From a miscellaneous Crenarchaeota group-1 archaeon SG8-32-3 (lineage in GTDB: Archaea > Thermoproteota > Bathyarchaeia > Bathyarchaeales > Bathycorpusculaceae), in NCBI GenBank assembly GCA_001273335.1, contig LFWV01000018.1, forward strand, positions 1 to 13,009: a stretch of 13,009 nt of DNA, given 5' to 3'. This document shows, piece by piece, positions 1-6,651 of the stretch. A model generated the notes under the pieces. The model was not told where the DNA came from. It did no database searches and saw only the letters and a list, made by a program, of their open reading frames with translations. Positions within the stretch are counted from its first letter, which is position 1. Every line of letters begins with the position of its first letter. The translations under genes and the position numbers were made by a program.

Positions 1-1208
1 AACCGTTCGATTATTATTTCGTTTTCTTCAACGGTGATGCTGCAGGTGGAGTAGGTTAGAGCGCCTCCAGCTTTCACTTTCTCAGCGCAATTGTTGATCA
101 TCCGCCACTGAACTTCAGCCATTTTCTTAATAGACTTTGGGGTAAGCCGCCACTTGGCTGAAGGCTGTTTGGCGAAGACGCCCGTGCTCGTGCACGGTGG
201 ATCTAAAACCACTACATCTGCTTCTAACCCGAAGGGCAACGAAACACAAGAATCTGCCAGAATAGGATACGCTATTTTCACGCCCATACGCGTCACTTCT
301 TGTCTCCAAGCCTGTAACCTCCGCGCAGAATAATCCACTGAGAAAATGCTGCCGCGGTTCTGCATAAGCTGTGCCAAGTACGTGGTTTTGGCGCCGGGAG
401 CCGCGCAAACATCTAAAACCGCCATCTCAGGTTTCGGGTCGGCAGTTTCTGCGGCGAAACAACTTGACTTGTCCTGAATGTAGAATAAGCCTTCTCGGAA
501 ACTCTCTGCGTCAGTTAAGGACTGTTTTGCGTCCACAACCTTGTAGACATGTTTCAGCGCTTCGATTTTTTCCAGTCTAATGCCTTCCGCCGATAGTTTT
601 TCCAGAATTGGCTCTTCAGGCGCCTTAAGAGTGTTCAGCCTAACATAGGTGGGCGGTGGATTCACATTTGCTTCTAGGAAGGCGGTGGCTTCGCTTCGCC
701 CGAGAAGGTTAATGCAGTACTTGACGAACCATGTGGGATGGAATGTTTGGAGACCTATTATTTCCTCAGAGGTTGACTTTTTCAGAATCGAGTCTAGCTG
801 GCACGTGAGAAGAAAACCCAGAAACGGCTCAACCTCCCTGAGATTTTTCCATCCTAGAATCGCCCTGCCCAGCTTGGCAATGTTTTCCGCTTCTTTCAAG
901 TTAATTTCAGTCCAGTGCTTTGCAATTCGAGTTTGGTAAATGTAAAGCCTCAGGAATGCTTGAACACCCATGTTGAATTCGTCGATTTTCCTAGGTTCCA
1001 TCACGCTGTTAACTAACTTGTCTATCAGGTTCTTACGCCGGACAGTTTCAATAACCAGTCCATAAGCGTATCTGACAGCGTTAGAGTTGTTTATGTCCAG
1101 TTGCTTAACTGTTTTAGTCAAGGCTAAGTGTTCGCTCAGTTTCTGAAGTTCTATCCAGCTTAAGGTTTCAATGGCAATAGTCCAAGCGTCTTTCAGCAAG
1201 TGTCTCAC
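1..1208 (-). CDS. NOL1/NOP2/Sun-family RNA cytosine-C5 methyltransferase (3' end outside window)
   Basis: Reading the minus strand gives an open frame of about 402 codons that leaves the window at base 1, so the C-terminus (probably a few dozen residues) is missing. It is a SAM-dependent RNA m5C methyltransferase of the RsmB/NOP2 family, acting on tRNA or rRNA in the cytoplasm. Visible motifs: SAM motif I DVCAAPGAK from about D266; motif IV DPPCTSTG with Cys about 339; motif VI YSTCSITVEENE with Cys about 389. Both conserved cysteines of the family, nucleophile and release, are therefore present. The first ~130 residues are helical and lack these motifs, in the place where RsmB-like proteins carry a NusB-like RNA-binding domain. 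The start is uncertain: GTG at 1208 is preferred, with TTG at 1220 or 1199 possible, and no clear ribosome site precedes any of them. It is divergent from the polymerase gene. The exact RNA target cannot be told from sequence. Confidence 0.9.
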   Translation of the reverse strand, partial: MRHLLKDAWTIAIETLSWIELQKLSEHLALTKTVKQLDINNSNAVRYAYGLVIETVRRKNLIDKLVNSVMEPRKIDEFNMGVQAFLRLYIYQTRIAKHWTEINLKEAENIAKLGRAILGWKNLREVEPFLGFLLTCQLDSILKKSTSEEIIGLQTFHPTWFVKYCINLLGRSEATAFLEANVNPPPTYVRLNTLKAPEEPILEKLSAEGIRLEKIEALKHVYKVVDAKQSLTDAESFREGLFYIQDKSSCFAAETADPKPEMAVLDVCAAPGAKTTYLAQLMQNRGSIFSVDYSARRLQAWRQEVTRMGVKIAYPILADSCVSLPFGLEADVVVLDPPCTSTGVFAKQPSAKWRLTPKSIKKMAEVQWRMINNCAEKVKAGGALTYSTCSITVEENEIIIER

Positions 1209-1397
1209 ACAGCCAAACAATGCAACGGTTCAACAAAAATCCCGCGCGTTGAAGTGAACTATATCCAAGCTGTTTATAAGGGAATGGGTATGCATGCAGA
1301 GCATCAGCGGCGACTGCAAAGCACAACGCGGCTGTAACAGTCAGTAAAGATTTTAGTCTGAGATATCTATAGAAGTAACCGAGGGGCGAGAAGCGGG

Positions 1398-4106
1398 ATG
1401 GCACAGAAAAGTTTACTAGAATACTCTCCAGCGCAGAAGAAGTCCTCGAAAATAGAGGAGACGAAAGAGGCGACGCGCCAAACAACCGAAGTCATTCCCG
1501 TCGCTGAAAAAAAGGAAAGAGTCAAGAAACGCGTCGCTTTTTCGCCGATGGCACCTGAAAACCTGCCGCCGTCATATTTTGTTTCCGCAACCTACAACGG
1601 ACGGTCAAAAAAAGCGGTAATCAAACTTTATGAGCCAGAAAGCGAAGAAATCTACTTCTGGTCTGACAACACGGATCACAAGCCGTACTGCCTAACTAAC
1701 CTTTCACCGTACGACTTGGAGAAAATTGACCGGCTCATACACCATGAAGGGTTCGCCTGCTTCAAAAGTGAAGAAAGGTTCGACGCTTTGCTTGACAGGA
1801 AAGTGCAGATTACAAAGATAGTCGCTCATGACCCACTTGCCATAGGCGGTCGCCCACGAGGCAGCATAAGAGATATAATCCCCGAAGACTTCCCACTGGT
1901 TTCAGACACTCCAATTAAGCCTGAAAACATCAAAGTGTGGGAGTCAAGAATCAAGTATTACCAATCATACATTTTCGACAGAAAACTTTCGCCGGGAATG
2001 ATTTACGAAGTGAAAAACGGTGATCTTACTCCCATAACTCTCGAAGAAACCGAAGAAAACCTCACGCAACTGAAATCCGTTTTTAAGGATGAAACTGCCG
2101 AGGAAATTCAATTCATTGTGGAATGGGCAAGGCTACTGGAGTATCCTGCACCCAAGTTCCGCAGGGCAGCCATAGACATAGAAGTCTACTCGCCTAAATC
2201 CACGAGAATACCAGACCCACGAAAAGCAGAACATCCCGTTATCTGCGTATCAGTGTACAGTTCAGATAACCAGAAAAGAGTGCTGATTCTGAAACGCGAA
2301 GGCGTCCGAGAAGGAAACGAACGTTTACCAGCAGACGTTAAGCTGGAGTACTTTGAAAATGAAGCTGATTTGCTCCGCGCCGTTTTTGAAGTGCTGTGGG
2401 ATTACCCCTTCATATTGACGTATAACGGTGACGACTTCGATCTGCGCTACCTGACCCACCGCGCATTCAACCTAGGTATAAGAAAAAATGAAATCCCAAT
2501 AGACGTGGGCAAAAGGGTCTGCCTGCTGAAATATGGCATTCATATAGACTTGTACAAGTTTTTCTTCAACAGAGCAATCAAAATTTACGCCTTCAAAAAC
2601 CGTTATCGTGACATAACCCTCGCCGAAGTTGGCAGTGGCATCATCGGAGTGGAAAAAATCCAACTGGAAAAAACCTTCGGAGAGTTGAACTACATAGAAC
2701 TCGCCCAGTACTGCCTCAGAGACTCAGAAATAACCTACAAGCTCACCAGCTATGAAGACGAGTTAGCTATGAAGCTAATCCTTGTTTTGTCGCGAATTAG
2801 CAGCATGCCCATGGAGGACGTTAGCCGCCAAGGCGTGTCACGGTGGATACGAAACTTCATGCACCGCGAACACAGAAAAAGAAACATGCTTATTCCGAAC
2901 TCAGAAGACATACTCGCCAAAAAGGGAAAAACTGCCACAACCGCCATAATAAAAGGCAAAAAATATAAAGGTGCCATAGTCGTCGAACCAGTTCCCGGGG
3001 TCCACTTCAACGTGGCAGTCATGGACTTTCCAAGCTTGTACCCGTCAATAATTAAAGTTTGGAACCTTGGCTACCAATCCATACTGTGCCCGCACCCAGA
3101 ATGTCGAACAAATGTGGTACCCGACACTCCAAACTGGGTGTGCACCCGAAAACGCGCCCTCGAAAGTCTTCTGATCGGCTCATTGAGGGACTTACGAGTG
3201 CGATGGTATAAGCTGAAAGCCAAAGACGGAAATCTGCCAGAGGAGCTTAGAAGCTGGTATAACGTTGCTCAAGGTGCGTTGAAAGTTATTTTGAACGCCA
3301 GCTACGGCGTGTTCGGAGCCGCCAGTTTTGACCTTTACTGTCCGCCAGTGGCTGAAGCTACAGCTGCCATCGGCAGGCACTCCATAACCCAAATACGCGA
3401 CCACACTGAGGTAATGGGCATTCAGGTGCTTTACGGCGACACAGACAGCCTTTTCCTGAAAAACCCTTCCAAAGAGCAAATCGCAGAGATAAGCGGTTGG
3501 ACCGAGCGTGAACTGAAAATGGGGATAGAAGTGGAGAAGATTTACAGGTACGCGGTTTTCAGCAGTCGCAAAAAGAACTACCTCGGCGTGTTGGAAGATG
3601 GAACAGTTGACGTCAAAGGGTTAACGGGTAAGAAAAAACATATTCCCATATTCATCAAAGACGCCTTCAACAAGATGAAGGAACGGCTTGCACAGGTTAA
3701 AAACCCCGCTGAATTCGAAAAAGCGAAGAAAGACATAGCCAACATTGTCCGCGACCGCTACCTGAGGCTGAAAAGAAGAGAGTGGGAAAACATAAGCGAA
3801 CTCGCGTTCCACGTAGTCTTGGGTGACGACCTTCATCGTTACACGAAAACCACACCGCAACACGTCAAAGCCGCCAAGATCCTGGCAGAAAACGGAGCCG
3901 AAATAAGAGCAGGCGACCAGATTAGCTTCGTCAAAACAATCAGGGAACCGCATGTAAAGCCTGTTGAGCTGGCAACAAAAAATGAGGTGGATGTTGACAG
4001 GTACGTTGCTTATTTGCAGTCTACTTTCGAGCAGGTTTTAGACGCTTTAGGCTTAAGCTTCGACGAAATCATCGGGTTAACCAAACTGGAAAGGTTTCTG
4101 ACATAG
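1398..4106 (+). CDS. polB: Family B replicative DNA polymerase, crenarchaeal PolB1 type
   Basis: Complete 902-aa family-B DNA polymerase with 3'-5' proofreading, close in length and layout to Sulfolobus PolB1. Exonuclease motifs are intact: Exo I DIE (D260, E262), Exo II YNGDDFD (342-348), Exo III YCLRD (Y438, D442). Polymerase motifs are intact: motif A DFPSLYPSII (D543), motif B K629...NASYG (Y636), motif C YGDTDS (D681, D683), then a KKNYLG segment that contacts DNA in the family. The first ~45 residues are polar and Lys/Glu-rich, probably disordered, and open with QKSLLEY; the protein ends TKLERFLT. Both ends resemble PCNA-binding (PIP-like) peptides. A cysteine cluster (C564, H566, C569, C582) lies between motif A and the fingers. 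ATG is preceded by GAGGGG at 1381-1386, a rather long spacing. It is divergent from the methyltransferase and abuts the QueT-family gene tail to tail. Probably the main replicative polymerase B1. Confidence 0.96.
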   Translation: MAQKSLLEYSPAQKKSSKIEETKEATRQTTEVIPVAEKKERVKKRVAFSPMAPENLPPSYFVSATYNGRSKKAVIKLYEPESEEIYFWSDNTDHKPYCLTNLSPYDLEKIDRLIHHEGFACFKSEERFDALLDRKVQITKIVAHDPLAIGGRPRGSIRDIIPEDFPLVSDTPIKPENIKVWESRIKYYQSYIFDRKLSPGMIYEVKNGDLTPITLEETEENLTQLKSVFKDETAEEIQFIVEWARLLEYPAPKFRRAAIDIEVYSPKSTRIPDPRKAEHPVICVSVYSSDNQKRVLILKREGVREGNERLPADVKLEYFENEADLLRAVFEVLWDYPFILTYNGDDFDLRYLTHRAFNLGIRKNEIPIDVGKRVCLLKYGIHIDLYKFFFNRAIKIYAFKNRYRDITLAEVGSGIIGVEKIQLEKTFGELNYIELAQYCLRDSEITYKLTSYEDELAMKLILVLSRISSMPMEDVSRQGVSRWIRNFMHREHRKRNMLIPNSEDILAKKGKTATTAIIKGKKYKGAIVVEPVPGVHFNVAVMDFPSLYPSIIKVWNLGYQSILCPHPECRTNVVPDTPNWVCTRKRALESLLIGSLRDLRVRWYKLKAKDGNLPEELRSWYNVAQGALKVILNASYGVFGAASFDLYCPPVAEATAAIGRHSITQIRDHTEVMGIQVLYGDTDSLFLKNPSKEQIAEISGWTERELKMGIEVEKIYRYAVFSSRKKNYLGVLEDGTVDVKGLTGKKKHIPIFIKDAFNKMKERLAQVKNPAEFEKAKKDIANIVRDRYLRLKRREWENISELAFHVVLGDDLHRYTKTTPQHVKAAKILAENGAEIRAGDQISFVKTIREPHVKPVELATKNEVDVDRYVAYLQSTFEQVLDALGLSFDEIIGLTKLERFLT

Positions 4107-4652
4107 TCATCCTTGGTCAACAACTTTTAGTCCGCGCGACTTCAACGGCTCTATGATGTTCGGTCGGCTCAATATCGAAAGCACTAAATATCCTATGACC
4201 GCCACGGCGATTAAGCTGCTGACGGTTAAGCTGCCGATCATACCTGCCCAGGCGGGTAAAGCAGCGAAGAGATCCGGTGGCGGAAGTAACAGCCAAAGGT
4301 AACCGCCTACGATTAAGCCTACAGGCAAAGCTCCTCCAATGCACGCCAGCAACCGACGCTTTCTCAGAAGCAGTACAAGCGACGCGGCAATCAGGTTAGC
4401 TATCGGTCCGAGAATTACGTCAGGAGCACCGATGAAGTAGTAGGCATTAGTTAGAAGGCATCCTATTGTTACACCGCCTACTAGTGGCCAGCCGAACAAG
4501 ATTGCTAATGCAATCATGAAGTCAGCGACGCGTAATTGTACTGGACCATAAATTGTGGGGTTGCCAATCGTAACCGTTTGCACAATGTTGATTACGACGT
4601 AAAGCGCAGCTAACACGCCGGTCAAAGCCAAATCTCGACTATCGAATTTCAA
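4107..4652 (-). CDS. queT: QueT-family membrane protein (putative queuosine-precursor transporter, ECF substrate-binding subunit)
   Basis: A 181-aa integral membrane protein with about six hydrophobic segments. The family signature is visible near residues 38-95: VQLRVADFMIAL, then a WPLVGGVTIGCLLTN segment and a GAPDVILGPIANLIAA segment. This is the pattern of QueT (COG4708) proteins, S-components of energy-coupling-factor transporters thought to import a queuosine precursor such as preQ1. In archaea the related need would be a 7-deazaguanine for archaeosine; that substrate is inferred. No EcfT or EcfA ATPase gene lies in the window, so any energising module is elsewhere. The start is TTG at 4652, supported by a strong GGAGGTG ribosome site ending four bases upstream. 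The stop codon abuts the polB stop codon on the other strand. The leader holds a hairpin that can mask the ribosome site (separate entry). Family call fairly sure; substrate unproven. Confidence 0.78.
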   Translation of the reverse strand: MKFDSRDLALTGVLAALYVVINIVQTVTIGNPTIYGPVQLRVADFMIALAILFGWPLVGGVTIGCLLTNAYYFIGAPDVILGPIANLIAASLVLLLRKRRLLACIGGALPVGLIVGGYLWLLLPPPDLFAALPAWAGMIGSLTVSSLIAVAVIGYLVLSILSRPNIIEPLKSRGLKVVDQG

Positions 4653-4656
4653 TTTA

Positions 4657-4713
4657 CACCTCCTACACCGGGGTTTGTTTCAACAGCGGAACGGGTGGAG
4701 GTCCACCTACCCG
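4657..4713 (-). promoter_or_regulatory. Leader hairpin with anti-Shine-Dalgarno ahead of the QueT-family gene
   Basis: On the minus strand, a GC-rich hairpin (CGGGT at 4713-4709 against ACCCG at 4696-4692, inner AGG/CCT, with an alternative GGTGG/CCACC stem and ACCT loop) lies about 30 bases upstream of the ribosome site GGAGGTG (4663-4657). The hairpin contains ACCTCC (4702-4697), a perfect complement of GGAGGT. The next three bases, ACC, can also pair with a GGT across a three-base bulge. Two exclusive folds are therefore possible, one exposing and one masking the ribosome site. The 3' arm is connected by an A/C-rich linker. The arrangement recalls preQ1 riboswitches, which regulate queT-type genes in bacteria, but I do not recognise the conserved preQ1-I, -II or -III bases. 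Regulation is inferred. Confidence 0.4.
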
Positions 4714-4916
4714 CCTTAGGTCTTAGTAAATTCTTTTGTTTCTTTTATTGTTTTACTTTCTTCTGTCGTTTTCCTTTCACAGTTGAAGAATATCTGCTAG
4801 CTATGCCAGCGAAATGCAAGTGCTCGCTACCAAAGAGAAAACTTAACAGGGATTCATTTTTCAGATTCACAAGAGCTATTACAATTAACTGATAGAAATG
4901 TTGGGGGCTATTAACC

Positions 4917-5648
4917 TTGACTGAAACAGTTAGTGCTGAACCAGTCGTAATCTCGGCCGTAACTCCGTCAACCAAAGAGAAAATTGTTAAAAGAAAAACT
5001 ATCGTTTATAAAGCACGTGTCGACCCAGATCTTATAGAGGTTGCTTGCGAAAAACTCAAGAAACAACTTTTCGCCAAATTTGCTTTTTCTTGGTTTCAGC
5101 CTAAAATAGAAGAGATCCAGTTTGTTTCACTGGAAAAGTATTATGAACCGTACATAGTAATAAGTGGGAGATACTTCATCGACTACCTCCGCAAATCCAC
5201 TTACACGCTCAAAGTACCCGAAGGAGTGAGGGAAGTTATTCTGCGCCCTAATAAATACGTGCCTGAAACTGTCAAGTCAAAAAGAATCGTCAAGCTACAA
5301 GGGGAAGAACGACTGGTTAACGAGATAAAAGCATTTTTAGTTTTGGACAAGAACGGCCAAGATTCTTCGGCTGATAATATTCCTCTTGTGTCCCCAGAGA
5401 AGAAACCTGAGAAAGCAATTAAAGAATTTGGGATAGAAGAGCTCGCTGAAAACGCGGATATAAATTTCATCAAAGAAAGACTTTCTAAGCGTCCAAGAGA
5501 CACGTACCAAATTGTGGAAGAAGTCTTTGAGGTAACCGAACGCACAGTGATTTACTGTCCTAGATATAGACTTATGTTCAGATGGATGAAAACTGGAGAA
5601 GAAAAAATATTAGTGCTCGACGCTGTAACAGCAGAAAGAGTAAAATAG
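4917..5648 (+). CDS. Conserved-looking soluble protein of unknown function, 243 aa
   Basis: I do not recognise this protein. It has no signal peptide, membrane segment or cysteine pair. The N-terminal ~25 residues are low-complexity and Lys/Thr/Val-rich. A first folded region (about 28-115) includes the phrases KLKKQLFAKFAFSW and YYEPYIVISGRYFIDY, followed by an alternating beta-like stretch. A charged Lys/Glu linker (about 145-180) leads to a C-terminal beta-rich part with CPRYRLMFRW and ILVLDAVTAERVK. The two-part layout suggests two small alpha/beta domains. The start is TTG at 4917 with GGGGG at 4903-4907 as a likely ribosome site; an eight-codon ATG frame (4898-4924) overlaps the start and is probably chance. 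The gene stands alone between the divergent QueT-family gene and the convergent glycosylation operon, so context gives no role. The coding frame itself looks real: it is long, charged and free of compositional bias. Confidence 0.8.
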   Translation: MTETVSAEPVVISAVTPSTKEKIVKRKTIVYKARVDPDLIEVACEKLKKQLFAKFAFSWFQPKIEEIQFVSLEKYYEPYIVISGRYFIDYLRKSTYTLKVPEGVREVILRPNKYVPETVKSKRIVKLQGEERLVNEIKAFLVLDKNGQDSSADNIPLVSPEKKPEKAIKEFGIEELAENADINFIKERLSKRPRDTYQIVEEVFEVTERTVIYCPRYRLMFRWMKTGEEKILVLDAVTAERVK

Positions 5649-5665
5649 TTTTAAAAATGTTTCAC

Positions 5666-5690
5666 CACAGGCCCTCTGAACGGTCCTGTG
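5666..5690 (+). terminator. Hairpin after the 243-aa gene, possible terminator
   Basis: CACAGG (5666-5671) pairs with CCTGTG (5685-5690). The stem extends by CC/GG across a one-base bulge, leaving an eight-base loop, and is followed by the T-rich run GATTTTGTTG. It begins 18 bases after the stop codon at 5648, between convergent genes. Archaeal termination mainly needs oligo-T, so the hairpin may instead protect the mRNA end. Confidence 0.4.
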
Positions 5691-5707
5691 CGATTTTGTT
5701 GTAGGTA

Positions 5708-5734
5708 TTAGTTATTAGTTTTTGACCTAACTAA
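5708..5734. repeat. Inverted repeat in the convergent intergenic gap
   Basis: TTAGTTA (5708-5714) and TAACTAA (5728-5734) form a perfect seven-base inverted repeat with a 13-base, T-rich loop. It lies between the 3' ends of the 243-aa gene and the GPT-like gene, in an A/T-rich stretch, so it could serve as a weak 3'-end structure for either transcript. It may also be chance in A/T-rich DNA. Confidence 0.3.
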
Positions 5735-5769
5735 GAATATAATTTATCTATTGCAACCGCTGAATATAT

Positions 5770-6633
5770 TCAAAGCAATGAGATGATCACTGCTATCAGC
5801 GTGAAAATTGCTACAAGCAGCGAAATTATGACAACTACCTGGTGCTCAGTTAAAGGTCGGCGGTAAGTTATGAGCGTAACCAAGCTTCGCCTGTGATCAG
5901 ACGAAAGTTTTTTTCCGTCAAACGAAACACTTGCTCTCTTCTTAACAAGGAATATTGTCAATAGTATCAGGGAAGAATTGAAAACATAAGGAAGAATTGA
6001 AATCAGCAGAGGCAATTTCAGGTCCGTTATTATGGCGAACGCGGCTATATTCATGCCTATGGCGAATGAACCTGAATTGCCAACGAAAATCTTGCCTTGA
6101 AGGTTAAAACCTGCAAGAATCAACCAGAAAATCAAGGGTCCAAGCATCAAGATTAGATGCGACGGGGAAAGCACCATTAAACCCATCAAAATAATTGCAG
6201 GGCAGAGTGATTCCAAGCCGTTCAAGCCACCTAACTGGTTCACAGTATTAGTGACTATCATCACAATTAGTGGGATCACTAAGAAATAATATGCGTCACC
6301 GAACTCTATCATACCTATAAGCGGTAGAGATATTGACGTCCGCAATCCATTTTCGACTGCTAAGTACATGAGCGGCAGAGCGGCTATTAGGGGCATGAAA
6401 GCTTTGTAACGCCACTTCAGATCTATCCAATCATCCAGCAAACCCATGAAGCCTCCGAACAAGATGCACACCGCCAACGTTAATGGTGTAGAAACACCGT
6501 TCGAGGCTGGGGTGATACGAGAGAAGTAAATCGAGAATAGGTAGACTGTTGTAAAGAGGACGTAGATAACGCCTATTCCATTCGGAACTAGTGGTTTGCC
6601 CCTCTTGTGTTGGTCGGGAACTTTTGGAAACAA
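5770..6633 (-). CDS. GPT/MraY-superfamily sugar-1-phosphate transferase (AglH-like), short form
   Basis: A 287-aa polytopic membrane enzyme of glycosyltransferase family 4, which moves a HexNAc-1-phosphate from a UDP-sugar to a polyprenyl/dolichyl phosphate: the priming step of lipid-linked glycan assembly. Visible motifs: GLLDDWIDLKWRYK with D67, D68 and D71, typical of eukaryotic/archaeal GPT; NTVNQLGGLNGLE at 129-141; VGNSGSFAIG at 184-193; a basic loop HRRSLVTL near the C-terminus. About nine membrane segments can be counted. Two oddities: the residue usually Asp in the GD motif is Asn (N186), and the protein starts directly at the cytosolic PDQHKRGKPLVP loop, so the usual first membrane helix is missing. 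A TAA codon in frame 12 bases upstream of the TTG start excludes a longer version. It follows aglB by 18 bases, surely the same operon, supporting an N-glycosylation role. Donor sugar unknown. Confidence 0.85.
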   Translation of the reverse strand: MFPKVPDQHKRGKPLVPNGIGVIYVLFTTVYLFSIYFSRITPASNGVSTPLTLAVCILFGGFMGLLDDWIDLKWRYKAFMPLIAALPLMYLAVENGLRTSISLPLIGMIEFGDAYYFLVIPLIVMIVTNTVNQLGGLNGLESLCPAIILMGLMVLSPSHLILMLGPLIFWLILAGFNLQGKIFVGNSGSFAIGMNIAAFAIITDLKLPLLISILPYVFNSSLILLTIFLVKKRASVSFDGKKLSSDHRRSLVTLITYRRPLTEHQVVVIISLLVAIFTLIAVIISLL

Positions 6634-6651
6634 GCTTTCGCTTCCTTAATG

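Noticed and set aside
649..939. Plus-strand frame of 96 codons in the first kilobase
   Set aside because: It lies inside the minus-strand methyltransferase, whose motifs are intact throughout.
1209..1397. Possible small RNA or strong structure in the methyltransferase/polB divergent gap
   Set aside because: Short complementary patches around TGCATGC and GCTG exist, but no stable fold or known RNA signature is evident; it reads as an ordinary divergent promoter region.
4898..4924. Eight-codon ATG frame overlapping the TTG start of the 243-aa gene, as a possible leader peptide
   Set aside because: Its only support is position; no repeated regulatory codons and no ribosome site of its own.
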